64,000 nucleotides of DNA. Origin: Bhargavaea ginsengi. Lineage in GTDB: Bacteria > Bacillota > Bacilli > Bacillales_A > Planococcaceae. Position numbers and translations under genes: made by a program. The stretch lies in contig NZ_FNZF01000003.1 in assembly GCF_900109165.1 (NCBI RefSeq), forward strand, positions 310,001 through 374,000, in the 5' to 3' direction. A model generated the notes under the pieces. It was not told the DNA's origin. It saw only the letters and a program-made list of their open reading frames with translations, and did not search any database. Below are positions 24,011-33,086 of this stretch, one piece after another (position 1 is the first letter of the stretch; each line of letters opens with the position of its first letter).

Positions 24011-25054
24011 TTAAACGGTCTTTAGTTCCTTGCCTTCCTTCTCCATGATTTCCGCGTCGTACAGGTGGCAGGCGACAGAGTGGCCTGGCTCGACTTCGCG
24101 GAATTCCGGATCGATCACCGCGCAGCTGTCCATCGCGAACGGGCAGCGGGTGCGGAACCGGCAGCCGGACGGAATGTCGGTCGGGCTCGGCACATCCCCC
24201 GTAAGGACGATCTGCTCGCGGGTGCGTTCTTTTTCCGGGTCCGGCAGCGGAATCGCCGACAACAGTGCCTGGGTATACGGATGAAGCGGCTTTTCGTACA
24301 GCTCATCGCTGCCCGCAAGCTCGACGATTTTGCCGAGGTACATGACGGCGATGCGGTCGCTGATGTACTTCACCATCGACAGGTCGTGCGCGATGAACAG
24401 GTACGTGAGGCCGCGATCCTCCTGCAGTTCCTTAAGCAGGTTGACTATCTGGGCCTGGATGGAGACGTCGAGCGCCGCGATCGGCTCATCGGCAACGATG
24501 AACTTCGGTTCAACCGCAAGCGCACGCGCGATGCCGATCCGCTGGCGCTGGCCGCCTGAGAACTCGTGCGGGTAACGCCCCGCATGGTTCTTGTTCAGGC
24601 CGACAAGCTGAAGGAGTTCATGGACACGTTTTTCCCTTTCTTTCGGGGACATGTCCGGATTGTGGATGACGAGCCCTTCCGAGATGATTTCGGAGACGGT
24701 CATCCGCGGGTTCAGCGACGAGTAGGGATCCTGGAAGATCATCTGCACATCGCGGTTGATGCGTTTTTTCGTCTTCCTGTCGAGCCGGCCTTTGATTTTG
24801 AGTCCGTCAAACTCAAGCTCTCCGTCCGTCGGCTCATAGATCCTGGTGAGTGTACGGCCGACCGTCGATTTGCCGCATCCGGATTCGCCGACAAGGCCAA
24901 GCGTCTCGCCCTCTTTGATCGAGAAGCTGATGCCGTCGACCGCCTTCAGCACGGTTTTTCGGTCAAGGCGGAAATGCTTTTTCAGATTGTTTACAACGAG
25001 CAGGTCTTTCTGCCCGGCATTTGCGTCGTGGTGTTCTTTAAGTTCTTGTGTCAT
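24011..25054 (-). CDS. oppF: Oligopeptide ABC transporter ATP-binding protein OppF/DppF-like
   Basis: 347 residues. Walker A GESGCGKST, signature FSGGQRQRIGIARAL, Walker B FIVADEPIAALDVS, and a C-terminal oligopeptide-transporter extension with cysteines (CRFRTRCPFAMDSC), characteristic of OppF/DppF, where these residues may bind an Fe-S cluster. The second ATPase of the importer; its ATG overlaps the oppD stop (ATGA). Last gene of the operon, followed by a strong terminator. Confidence 0.93.
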   Translation of the reverse strand: MTQELKEHHDANAGQKDLLVVNNLKKHFRLDRKTVLKAVDGISFSIKEGETLGLVGESGCGKSTVGRTLTRIYEPTDGELEFDGLKIKGRLDRKTKKRINRDVQMIFQDPYSSLNPRMTVSEIISEGLVIHNPDMSPKEREKRVHELLQLVGLNKNHAGRYPHEFSGGQRQRIGIARALAVEPKFIVADEPIAALDVSIQAQIVNLLKELQEDRGLTYLFIAHDLSMVKYISDRIAVMYLGKIVELAGSDELYEKPLHPYTQALLSAIPLPDPEKERTREQIVLTGDVPSPTDIPSGCRFRTRCPFAMDSCAVIDPEFREVEPGHSVACHLYDAEIMEKEGKELKTV

Positions 25055-26130
25055 ACCGGCACTCCTCCCGCTGCATCGATGGCGGCCTGATCGGCGGCGA
25101 TTTCCGACGTCTGGCGGCCCTTCCGGATCACTTCCGGTATATGGTCTTCCGGCGTACGCTCATCCTGAAGCCAGCAGCGAACGGCCTGCGTGCCGCTCAC
25201 TGCCGTGTAGCCAGGGTTGTGGTCGTGGCACACCTTCATCGTGTATGGGCAACGCGCGGCAAACGGGCAGCCCGTGCCAAGCGATGCCGGATCCGGCGGG
25301 GATCCCGGGATCGGGATAAGCGGTTCGGTACGGGGGGCGTCCAGGTTCGGCATCGACCGGAGCAGCCCGAGCGTGTACGGGTGCTGCGGCCTGTAGAAGA
25401 TTTCATCCAGCGTGCCCTGTTCAACGACTTCCCCCGCATACATGACGGCGACCCGGTCGGCCATGTTGGCGACCACTCCGAGGTCATGTGTGATCAGGAT
25501 GATCGCCGTGTCTGTCTTTTCCTGGAGGCCGCGCATCAGCCGCAGGATCTGTGCCTGGATCGTCACATCAAGCGCCGTCGTCGGCTCATCGGCGATCAGC
25601 ACCTTCGGGTTGCAGGCAAGTGCGATTGCAATGACGACGCGCTGGCGCATCCCGCCGGAGAACTGATGCGGATAAGCGTCGAGCCGGGCTTCCGCGTTCG
25701 GAATGCCGACCAGCTCGAGCATCTCCTTCGCACGCTCACGGGCCTGCTTTTTCGTCAGCTTCATATGGCGGGAAAGCCCCTCCGTAATCTGCTTTCCTAT
25801 TTTCATCGTCGGGTTCAGCGAGGTCATCGGGTCCTGGAAGACCATCGAGATGTCCGACCCGCGAACGTTTTGGATCTCTTTCTTCGAAAACTTGAGCAGA
25901 TCTTTCCCTTCATAGAGGACCTCGCCCTCGGGGATGATCGTGTTCTGCTTGGGCAATAGCTGCATGATCGACTTCGCCGTCACCGACTTGCCGGAGCCGG
26001 ACTCGCCGACGATGGCGAGCGTCTCCCCTTTTTTCAGAGAAAAGTTGACGCCCCTTACCGCCGGGACCTCGCCGTTGCGGGTCTTGAATGAAACATGCAG
26101 GTTGTTGACTTCAAGGATGTTTTTGTCCAT
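25051..26130 (-). CDS. oppD: Oligopeptide ABC transporter ATP-binding protein OppD/DppD-like
   Basis: 359 residues with Walker A GESGSGKSV, signature FSGGMRQRVVIAIAL, Walker B LIADEPTTALDVT and the family's C-terminal cysteine segment (CPFAARCPYTMKVC). Energises peptide uptake together with OppF. ATG at 26130 has GAGGGG 7 bases upstream, better than the frame's upstream codon at 26145. The gap to oppC is 11 bases. Confidence 0.93.
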   Translation of the reverse strand: MDKNILEVNNLHVSFKTRNGEVPAVRGVNFSLKKGETLAIVGESGSGKSVTAKSIMQLLPKQNTIIPEGEVLYEGKDLLKFSKKEIQNVRGSDISMVFQDPMTSLNPTMKIGKQITEGLSRHMKLTKKQARERAKEMLELVGIPNAEARLDAYPHQFSGGMRQRVVIAIALACNPKVLIADEPTTALDVTIQAQILRLMRGLQEKTDTAIILITHDLGVVANMADRVAVMYAGEVVEQGTLDEIFYRPQHPYTLGLLRSMPNLDAPRTEPLIPIPGSPPDPASLGTGCPFAARCPYTMKVCHDHNPGYTAVSGTQAVRCWLQDERTPEDHIPEVIRKGRQTSEIAADQAAIDAAGGVPV

Positions 26131-26141
26131 TTTTTGACCCC

Positions 26142-27194
26142 TCACTTTCTCATTTTCGGATCGAGCGCGTCGCGCAGCCCATCAGCCAGCAGGTTGAAGC
26201 AGATCATGACAAGGCTGATGACGACCGCAGGAATAAGCAGTTTATACGGGAACGAACGGATCGCGTCGTAGCCGTCCTCGATCAGGACCCCGAGTGAGGC
26301 GAGCGGTGCCTGAAGGCCGAGGCCGATAAAGCTCAGGAACGCTTCGAAGAAGATCGCTGTCGGAATCGTGAACATGACGGTGACGATAATCGGCCCCATG
26401 ACGTTCGGGAGCAGGTGCTTCCTCATCAGTCTTGAATCCGAGGCCCCGAGCGTCCGCGAGGCGAGGACGAATTCCTGCCCCTTCAGCTGGAGCATCTGCC
26501 CCCTGACGACCCTTGCCATCCCGACCCAGCCGGTGATGATCATTGCGAGGATGATCGACCGGATGCCCGGCTCAAGTATGAGGATAAACAGGATGATCAC
26601 AATCAGGTTCGGGATCCCTGTCAGGATCTCGATGATCCGTTGCATGACGTTATCGATGCGGCCCCCGTAATAAGCGGAGATGCCGCCGTAGATGACCCCG
26701 ATGACGAGGTCGAGGAACGCTGCGACAAGCGCGATGAACAAAGAGATCTGTGTTCCCTTCCAAACACGCGTCCACAGGTCCCGCCCGAACTCGTCGGTGC
26801 CGAACCAGTAATTCGTCTCAACGCCGCGCTGGGCGTACTGGTCGACGCCATTTACATCTTTCCCGTCAAATCCGAGCCATTCGAGGCCCGCGACTTTCGG
26901 CGGAAGGTTCGAGTGCGGAATATGCTGTTCACGGTAAGTGAATTCGTTCATCGACGGGCCGATGAGTGCCATCGCCCCGAGGATGATCAGAAGAATCAGG
27001 GAAACGAGTGCGCCCTTGTTTTTGAACAGGCGCTCCATCGCCTCTTTCCAGAAAGTCGGTGCCGGCGCCGCGAGTTCCTCGCGCACCGTGGAATCCAGAG
27101 GTTGCGGGACGAACAGATCCGCGGACGGTTCCGCCGGACGGTCTGTGCTGCGGAGATTCTTGGAGTCTCCGTCATTCGGCTGGATGGTCGTCAT
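26142..27194 (-). CDS. oppC: Oligopeptide ABC transporter permease OppC/DppC-like
   Basis: 350 residues with six membrane segments, the first at about residues 55-75 after a hydrophilic N-terminus, and the EAA-loop sequence SRTLGASDSRLMRKHLLPN that contacts the ATPases. The roughly 60-residue periplasm-side loop after the first segment is typical of OppC. The start overlaps oppB (ATGA). Confidence 0.93.
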   Translation of the reverse strand: MTTIQPNDGDSKNLRSTDRPAEPSADLFVPQPLDSTVREELAAPAPTFWKEAMERLFKNKGALVSLILLIILGAMALIGPSMNEFTYREQHIPHSNLPPKVAGLEWLGFDGKDVNGVDQYAQRGVETNYWFGTDEFGRDLWTRVWKGTQISLFIALVAAFLDLVIGVIYGGISAYYGGRIDNVMQRIIEILTGIPNLIVIILFILILEPGIRSIILAMIITGWVGMARVVRGQMLQLKGQEFVLASRTLGASDSRLMRKHLLPNVMGPIIVTVMFTIPTAIFFEAFLSFIGLGLQAPLASLGVLIEDGYDAIRSFPYKLLIPAVVISLVMICFNLLADGLRDALDPKMRK

Positions 27195-28123
27195 GCCTTG
27201 CTTCCCCCTTTCAGGTCGATCCGAGGGTCAAGCAGGCCGTACAGCACATCCACGACAAAGACGACGAAGATGAAGAGCGCACTGTAAAGCAGCGTGATGC
27301 CCATGATGACGCTGTAGTCGAGCACGAGGATCGACAGTGTGAACTGCTCCCCGAGACCCGGGACCCCGAAGATCTTCTCGATGACGAGGGTCCCCGTCAT
27401 GATTGAGACGGCGAGCGGACCGAGCATCGTGACGACAGGGATGAGGGCGTTCCGGATGACGTGCTTCCAGATTACACCTGATTCATTCAGCCCTTTTGCC
27501 CGTGCGGTCGTGACATAATCCTGCCCGAGCACTTCGAGCATTTCACTCCGGATAAACCGGGCGACTGTTGCGATAACCGTCACAGACAGGGCAAGCGACG
27601 GCAGGATGGTGCTCTGATAGTTCTCCCATAGTGCAACCGGCAACCAGCCGAGTTTGACGCCGATATAGTACTGAAGAAGCGCCGCAAAGACGAACGACGG
27701 AATGGACATGCCGAGGACGGCAATCGTCACAGATGCATAGTCGAGCGCAGTGTTGTGGCGGAGCGCCGAAACAATGCCGAGTACCAGGCCGATGATCGTG
27801 CCGAATACAAGGCCCTGAAGGCCGATCAGCGCGGAAGGCCCGATTCGGTCGCCGATCATACTCATGACCGTGCGTCCCTGATACTGGAACGAGTACCCGA
27901 GATCACCCTGGACCAGGTTGCCGATATAGGTGAGATACTGGATTGCCACCGGCTTATCGAGCCCGTATTTTGCATCGAGGATCGCCCGCTGTGACTCGGT
28001 CAGCTTTTCCGCATTCGAGTATGGCGTACCGGGAAGAAGCTGCATCAGCAGGAATGTCGCGGATACGATGATGAACAATGTGAGTGCTGCATAGGCAAAG
28101 CGTTGAAGCAGATAGCGTTTCAT
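27191..28123 (-). CDS. oppB: Oligopeptide ABC transporter permease OppB/DppB-like
   Basis: 310 residues beginning MKRYLLQRFAYAALTLFIIV, with six membrane segments and the EAA loop TARAKGLNESGVIWKHVIRN. DppB/OppB family proteins form the translocation pore with OppC. The ATG at 28123 has AGGTG upstream. Transcripts must pass the 28162-28197 hairpin after oppA, so it is probably expressed below the binding protein. Confidence 0.93.
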   Translation of the reverse strand: MKRYLLQRFAYAALTLFIIVSATFLLMQLLPGTPYSNAEKLTESQRAILDAKYGLDKPVAIQYLTYIGNLVQGDLGYSFQYQGRTVMSMIGDRIGPSALIGLQGLVFGTIIGLVLGIVSALRHNTALDYASVTIAVLGMSIPSFVFAALLQYYIGVKLGWLPVALWENYQSTILPSLALSVTVIATVARFIRSEMLEVLGQDYVTTARAKGLNESGVIWKHVIRNALIPVVTMLGPLAVSIMTGTLVIEKIFGVPGLGEQFTLSILVLDYSVIMGITLLYSALFIFVVFVVDVLYGLLDPRIDLKGGSKA

Positions 28124-28161
28124 GATGTGGTCACCTCGCTTTATAAATCGGTGCATTGAAT

Positions 28162-28197
28162 GAAAAAAGCGGGGGCTGCACCAGTGGCTCCCCCGCT
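28162..28197 (-). terminator. Hairpin between oppA and oppB (partial terminator)
   Basis: On the minus strand AAGCGGGGGAGCC pairs with a GGCTCCCCCGCTT-like arm containing GCAGCCCCCGCTT, followed by TTTTTCATTC. Such hairpins after the binding-protein gene are known to set the excess of binding protein over permease. Confidence 0.8.
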
Positions 28198-28217
28198 TGT
28201 CTGCTGCTATAAAAGGT

Positions 28218-29870
28218 TTACTTGACCGATGCCCACTTGAGCGAGAGGTCCGCGCCAGCCGGGTGGATGACGAGGTTCTCGATGCTCGGACGGGTCAGGT
28301 ACGTATTGCCCCGCTGGTAAAGCGGTGCGACCGCGGCATCTTCTTCAAGGAGAACCTTCTCGATTTCGAGGAGGGTCTTGTAGCGGTTGCTGAGGTCCGT
28401 GTCCGTGCGTGCTTCGGCTACAAGCTCATCCAGCTTCGGATTAACATAGTCCATCCGGTTCGCCGAGCTGCCGTCCACCCACATGTCGAGGTAAGTCATC
28501 GGGTCAGCGTAGTCAGGGCCCCATGTCGAGAGGGAGAGATCGTACTCGATCGCTTTCTCGATTTCAAGACGCTGTGCGAATGGAACTGCTTTCAGCTCAA
28601 GCTTGAATCCAGGCAGGTTATCTTCCAGCTGGGCCTGAAGATATTCGCCGACTTTCTTCATTTCATCCGTGTCCGCGATGTTCAGGGAAACCGTCAGGCT
28701 GTCGATGCCGGCTTCTTCAAGGCCTTTTGTCCAGAATTCCTGTGCTTCTTCCGGTGTGCCTTTGTTGATGTCGCCGTTCAGCTCACGATAGTCCTGGCCT
28801 TCAGGGGAGTTGTAGTACCCTTCAGGAACTACTCCGTAAAGCGGCGTGGAGCCATCTTTGAGGATGACGTCTGTCAGGCCGTCACGGTCGATCGCCATGT
28901 TGACTGCGCGGCGGATGTTGGCATTGCTCAGCACTTCATGGTTGTGGTTAAAGCGCAGGAACACGATGCCTGACGCCTTTTCGTTCGTGAATCCTTCATT
29001 GTCCTGATACTGGTCGACGAGCGAGGATGTCAGCTTCACGCGGTCGACTTTTTCTGTTTCATACAGGTTGGCACCGGACTGTGGATCCTTGATCACGACG
29101 AACTCGGCTTTATCGAGCTTGACGTTTTCGGCATCCCAATAATCTTCGTTCTTTTCAAGCGTCCAGCCCTGTTCCTGCTGCCATTCGGAGAATACGAACG
29201 GTCCGTTTGCAAGAACGTTTTCGGCCTCAAGTGCATATTGGTCTCCCTGCTCTTCCACGAATGCCTGGTTCTGAGGCAGGAATGTCGCGAATGCAAGAAG
29301 GGTTTCAAATAGCGGGTTTGGTGCCTCGAGTGTCACTTCAAGTGTCTTCTCATCGACGGCCTTGACGCCAAGTTCTTCCGCGTCCACTTCTTCATTCATA
29401 ATCGCTTCGGCATTTTTTATGCCTGCCGTAACGAGCATGTAGTTGTAAGGACCGGCTTCACGCATAACGCGCTTCCATGCATATTCGAAGTCCTGGGCGG
29501 TCACCGGCTCGCCGTTGCTCCAGTTCTGCTCACGGAGCGTGAACGTGTGAACGGTTTCATCTTCATTTTTGTCATGCTTTTCCGCCATGGCCAGTTCCAC
29601 TTCGTTGGACTCATTCTGGCGGTAGAGCCCTTCATTGATGTTGTTCAGGACGTTGAAGGCGATCGAGTCATGTGCCTTCGTGGAGTCCATCGTCGGAATG
29701 TCCGAGCCTTCGCTCAGCGTAATCACCTGTGCGGAGCTGCCGTCCCCTTCGGCGCTTCCGCCCTCCGAATCTCCGGACGCCTCATCACCGGAACCGCTGA
29801 AGTTGCAGCCCGCGAGAATAAGAGCCGCTGCGGCCGGAGCCATGAAGCGGGATACCCACTTTTTGTTCAT
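28218..29870 (-). CDS. oppA: Oligopeptide-binding lipoprotein OppA/DppE-like
   Basis: 550 residues. Lipoprotein signal MNKKWVSRFMAPAAAALILAGC with lipobox LAGC at about residues 19-22, then an Asp/Ser/Gly-rich linker and the SBP_bac_5 domain (SDIPTMDSTKAHDSIAFNVL; NANIRRAVNMAIDRDGL; a WxxDYADPMTYLD motif, WGPDYADPMTYLDMW). Captures peptides outside the membrane for OppBCDF. ATG at 29870 with GGGGGAAAA upstream. Given its dppA/LD-carboxypeptidase neighbours, murein peptides are likely ligands, and this importer could also take up signalling peptides. Confidence 0.93.
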   Translation of the reverse strand: MNKKWVSRFMAPAAAALILAGCNFSGSGDEASGDSEGGSAEGDGSSAQVITLSEGSDIPTMDSTKAHDSIAFNVLNNINEGLYRQNESNEVELAMAEKHDKNEDETVHTFTLREQNWSNGEPVTAQDFEYAWKRVMREAGPYNYMLVTAGIKNAEAIMNEEVDAEELGVKAVDEKTLEVTLEAPNPLFETLLAFATFLPQNQAFVEEQGDQYALEAENVLANGPFVFSEWQQEQGWTLEKNEDYWDAENVKLDKAEFVVIKDPQSGANLYETEKVDRVKLTSSLVDQYQDNEGFTNEKASGIVFLRFNHNHEVLSNANIRRAVNMAIDRDGLTDVILKDGSTPLYGVVPEGYYNSPEGQDYRELNGDINKGTPEEAQEFWTKGLEEAGIDSLTVSLNIADTDEMKKVGEYLQAQLEDNLPGFKLELKAVPFAQRLEIEKAIEYDLSLSTWGPDYADPMTYLDMWVDGSSANRMDYVNPKLDELVAEARTDTDLSNRYKTLLEIEKVLLEEDAAVAPLYQRGNTYLTRPSIENLVIHPAGADLSLKWASVK

Positions 29871-29907
29871 GCTATTTTCCCCCTTGTCTCTATCGAAATG
29901 TAATCCT

Positions 29908-29936
29908 ATTTTACGTATACTATCGATAGAAAGCAA
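29908..29936 (-). promoter_or_regulatory. Promoter of the opp operon
   Basis: Minus-strand TTGCTT (29931-29936), 17 bases, TAAAAT (29908-29913). The spacer contains the palindrome CTATCGATAG, and a related half-site ATCGAAAT lies just downstream; this could be a repressor site. Confidence 0.65.
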
Positions 29937-30002
29937 TATCTTTTTTCACAATTTAGAAATTTGGAATCGTTACCATTTACGCTCGTGAAAGGAAGTCTGC
30001 TT

Positions 30003-30365
30003 ATGTATCGACGTTTTGTCCCGATTATTTTTGTCATTCCCCCGATGTTTGTCGGATGGTCGTGGATGACGCGCACTCCAGACCCTGTCCGGGCTGCCGA
30101 CTTGCTATTTTGGGCAAGCATTCTGGTCCTCATCGCAGGCGGCATCCTTTATATCGCCAGACATGAAGTAACAGAGACTTTTACAAAAAATTGGAGGAAA
30201 TTCTTCCGTTCTCTTAGCAGGAAAGAAAGCTTTATCAGAGAATCCGAAGGCAGGAAGGAAGACCCGGAATTCAAAAAGGGACCTCTGCCTTATCGGGCTG
30301 TTCTGCTTTTCGGGCTCTATCTGTTTATGGTGAGCATCATTGCCTCGGTGCTGGCAATGGAATAG
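30003..30365 (+). CDS. Hypothetical membrane protein with three TM segments
   Basis: 120 residues. Hydrophobic segments at about residues 6-22, 32-50 and 98-117, with a basic middle loop (TKNWRKFFRSLSRKESFIRESEGRKED). The ATG at 30003 is preceded by GAAAGGAAG. Family not recognised; the layout is common for small Bacillales membrane proteins. Divergent from oppA and convergent with the dipeptidase gene. Confidence 0.75.
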   Translation: MYRRFVPIIFVIPPMFVGWSWMTRTPDPVRAADLLFWASILVLIAGGILYIARHEVTETFTKNWRKFFRSLSRKESFIRESEGRKEDPEFKKGPLPYRAVLLFGLYLFMVSIIASVLAME

Positions 30366-30418
30366 AACGAAGCTGGCCGGTGGCTATTTCCCGGGAAATA
30401 TGTCGAAACAGGTCATGT

Positions 30419-30459
30419 AAAAAGACAAGGTCCCGCAGAAGCGGTTCCTTGTCTTTTGT
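30419..30459. terminator. Bidirectional terminator
   Basis: AAAAGACAAGG (30420-30430) pairs with CCTTGTCTTTT (30447-30457), with an inner GC stem. Placed between the convergent small membrane protein and dipeptidase genes. Confidence 0.88.
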
Positions 30460-31385
30460 TATTTCGGACGGTTTTCGAGGAAGTTACGGTAGGCGAAGCC
30501 TTTGACCTGGTTTTCCGAATAACGTTTCAGCAGTTCGTTGATGAGATTCTGCTGCATGGAGGCATCGGACAGGTTTTCCACTTTGTCGGCAATGCCGTCA
30601 AAGTCGGAGCCAAGGCCGATGAACTTCTCGCCGCCGAGGCCGCAGAAATGATCGATGTGACGGATCAGGTCATCAATGGTCACTGAACCGCCTTCCTTTA
30701 TGAATGCCGGGCAGTAGACAACATGGATCATGCCGCCCTTATCAAACAGCGCCTTCGCCTGGTCATCGTAAAGGTTCCGGACATGGTCACGGACTGCCCG
30801 TGCATTCGAGTGGCTCGCAATCGGGTAATCCGCCGTCTCGATCACGTCCCAGAACGCCTTTTCGCACAGGTGCGACACGTCGGTCAGGATCTGGTATTCG
30901 TTGTTAAACCGGACGATTTCGCGGCCGAATGTCGTGAGGCCGGCTCCGCGGGGCTCGCCGGCACCATCTGCTGCCAGGTTCGCGTTGTTCCAGGTCAGTC
31001 CGACCGATCGGACACCGAGCTGGTGGAGGATGGAGAGCTTCTTCAGGTCGTTGCCGATCGCGTCCACGCCTTCAAGCGTAAGCAGCGCACCCGTCTCGCC
31101 TTCTTTTAATGAATCGATATCCGCCCAGTCCCGGATCAGCTTCATGTCCGGGTTGTTGCCGAGGACATCGGTGTAGAACCAGTGAACCTGATCGAGGGCC
31201 GCCTGGAACTTTTCCTCGGCCTTCATACCCGGCCAGATAAAGATGGCGAAAGCCTGAAGCTTTACCTCGCCCTTGCGGAGGCGTTCGCGGTTGGTATCCA
31301 GTTCCGGTGCGTCGGCAAAACGGATCTTGCCGTCCGCTTCATACAGCTTCAGCAGTGCATCGCAGTGCAGGTCAATGATTTGCAA
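30459..31385 (-). CDS. Membrane dipeptidase family protein (peptidase M19)
   Basis: 308 residues starting LQIIDLHCDALLKL; DLHCD carries the metal-binding His-x-Asp. DVSHLCEKAFWDVIE, IASHSNARAV and GLGSDFDG are further M19 motifs for the binuclear zinc site. These enzymes split dipeptides, including those with D-residues. TTG at 31385 is the likely start, overlapping the previous gene by 14 bases; the frame extends upstream but inside the C26 gene. The genes around it recycle murein peptides, so L-Ala-D-Glu-type dipeptides are plausible substrates. Confidence 0.88.
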   Translation of the reverse strand: MQIIDLHCDALLKLYEADGKIRFADAPELDTNRERLRKGEVKLQAFAIFIWPGMKAEEKFQAALDQVHWFYTDVLGNNPDMKLIRDWADIDSLKEGETGALLTLEGVDAIGNDLKKLSILHQLGVRSVGLTWNNANLAADGAGEPRGAGLTTFGREIVRFNNEYQILTDVSHLCEKAFWDVIETADYPIASHSNARAVRDHVRNLYDDQAKALFDKGGMIHVVYCPAFIKEGGSVTIDDLIRHIDHFCGLGGEKFIGLGSDFDGIADKVENLSDASMQQNLINELLKRYSENQVKGFAYRNFLENRPK

Positions 31386-32100
31386 GGCTTCCCGCCCCTT
31401 CCTTTGCTGTTTCGATGAACCGCTCGAACAGCCGGAGTGATGTGCTGTCCCCTGCTGCGGCAAGTGCTTCCGGATGCCACTGGACGCCGACCGCGAACCG
31501 GTGCTCTGTGCTCTCGACCGCCTCAATTACGCCGTCGGACGCAACGCCGGAGATTGCGAACGGCGCTTCCACATCTCGCACCGCCTGGTGATGATAAGAA
31601 TTCACACGGAACTTCTCTGCCTGCGCGGCCTCCCGCAGAATGCTGCCTTCCGCCGCCTCGACGAAATGGGACAGATGGACCCGGTTTGCGCGCTGGCTGT
31701 GCTGGAGCAATTCACGGTCGATCTGGGAATAGATATCCTGATACATGTCGCCACCCTCGGCGATGACCATGACCTGAAGGCCCCGGCAGATGGTGAGAAG
31801 TGGCATGTCGCGCTCGAGTGCCCCTTTAATGAGCGCAAGCTCCGATGCATCCCGGCCCGGCGAGATCTCTCCGAGCTTTGGATGCGGCTCCTCGCCAAAT
31901 AGGGTAGGGTCAATGTCTCCCCCTCCGGAGACGACGAGCCCGTCGAGTGCATCAAGGATCCGGTCCGCGTCGTTTTCCGTGTCGATCGGGATGAGCAGCG
32001 GGATGCCGCCGGCCCGCTGGACAGCGGTGATGTAGTCGTGGTTCAGGACGTGCTTATAGTCAAGTTCAACATGGGTCGTGATGCCGATAAGCGGTTTCAT
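31372..32100 (-). CDS. Gamma-glutamyl-gamma-aminobutyrate hydrolase family protein (peptidase C26)
   Basis: 242-residue class I glutamine-amidotransferase-like hydrolase. The nucleophile sits in LTICRGLQV (about residue 113), usually LGICRG, and the catalytic His-x-Glu in QWHPE (about residue 218). Known C26 members cleave gamma-glutamyl bonds (PuuD, folate gamma-glutamyl hydrolase). Set between LD-carboxypeptidase and dipeptidase genes, it may act on the gamma-D-Glu linkage of murein stem peptides; that is inference. ATG at 32100 with GGGGGAAA upstream. Confidence 0.88.
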   Translation of the reverse strand: MKPLIGITTHVELDYKHVLNHDYITAVQRAGGIPLLIPIDTENDADRILDALDGLVVSGGGDIDPTLFGEEPHPKLGEISPGRDASELALIKGALERDMPLLTICRGLQVMVIAEGGDMYQDIYSQIDRELLQHSQRANRVHLSHFVEAAEGSILREAAQAEKFRVNSYHHQAVRDVEAPFAISGVASDGVIEAVESTEHRFAVGVQWHPEALAAAGDSTSLRLFERFIETAKEGAGSLANH

Positions 32101-32162
32101 GGTGAATTTCCCCCTTATATTAACCTTCATTGATTCTAATATTAGTCTGATATACCGTGCGC

Positions 32163-33086
32163 TTACTCCACGCCCGGCAGGATGGTGAGCGTCTTTGCAT
32201 CGGCGTCCAGATATGCCTCGACGCCGAGCGGGACCGCGAAGTGCGGCTGGCAGTGACCGATCCGGAAACCGGATACGACCGGCTTACCGAACCCTTCAAA
32301 GAAGTCCTTGAACACCTCTTCATAGAAGAAGTCGCCCTTATGATTCTTAGGATATTTAAAGTCGCCGATGACGATGCCGGCCACACGATCAAGAACACCC
32401 GACTGCCTTAACTGCGTCAGCATGCCGTCCGTGCGATACGGCTCTTCGTCGGTGTCTTCGATAAGAAGAAGCTTCCCTTCAAACGAAGGGGCAAATTTCG
32501 TGCCGATGCTTGAGGCGATCAGTGAGAGATTGCCGCCGATCAATTGTCCGCGCGCGCTTCCTCCGGAATAGGTGGTAAGCGGCGAGACCGATTCGTCATA
32601 GTGCAGCTCGAGAGGCTGGAACAGTTGGGAAAACAGTTTGGCCGACAGCGGATCGAAGTCATCCTTGGCGACGTCCGACTCGAGCATCGGCCCGTGGAAC
32701 GTCACAAGGTCCGAATACATATGGATGGCCTGATGAAGTGCAGTGATGTCGCTATACCCCCAGAAAATCTTCGGGTTTTCCCGGATCATCTGATAGTCAA
32801 TCTTCTCAAGATAGCGCGCGGAGCCGTAGCCCCCTCTTGCACAGATGATACCTTTGACTTCAGGGTCGCTGAACATCCCGTGCAGATCGTCCAGGCGTTC
32901 CTGATCGGTTCCCCCGAGATAGCGCTCCTTTTTCCCGACAGCCTTTCCGATTTTCCAGTTCAGGCCGAGCGACTCCAAGAAGGCGAGCGAACGGGTCAAC
33001 TGTTCGGTCTTCGGCGGGCTGGACGGGGCGATGATGCCGACGGTGTCGCCCCGCTTCAGCCGCTCCGGACGGATGAGTTCCATCAT
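32163..33086 (-). CDS. LD-carboxypeptidase, peptidase S66 (LdcA/YkfA-like)
   Basis: 307 residues. Motifs RGGYGSARYLEKIDY and FWGYSDITALH (nucleophile Ser about residue 113), plus a downstream GNLSLIASSIGT segment and a late His in RIGHCQPH, complete the Ser-Glu-His triad of S66. Removes the terminal D-Ala from murein tetrapeptides in the cytoplasm. The ATG overlaps the dppA stop (ATGATGG), so the two are co-translated, as in dppA-ykf clusters of Bacillus. Confidence 0.9.
   Translation of the reverse strand: MMELIRPERLKRGDTVGIIAPSSPPKTEQLTRSLAFLESLGLNWKIGKAVGKKERYLGGTDQERLDDLHGMFSDPEVKGIICARGGYGSARYLEKIDYQMIRENPKIFWGYSDITALHQAIHMYSDLVTFHGPMLESDVAKDDFDPLSAKLFSQLFQPLELHYDESVSPLTTYSGGSARGQLIGGNLSLIASSIGTKFAPSFEGKLLLIEDTDEEPYRTDGMLTQLRQSGVLDRVAGIVIGDFKYPKNHKGDFFYEEVFKDFFEGFGKPVVSGFRIGHCQPHFAVPLGVEAYLDADAKTLTILPGVE

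Noticed and set aside
30384-30400. TTTCCCGGGAAA palindrome resembling the nar/mod operators
   Set aside because: It lies between a stop codon and a terminator of convergent genes, with GGG and CCC reversed in order and no promoter near it; probably chance.
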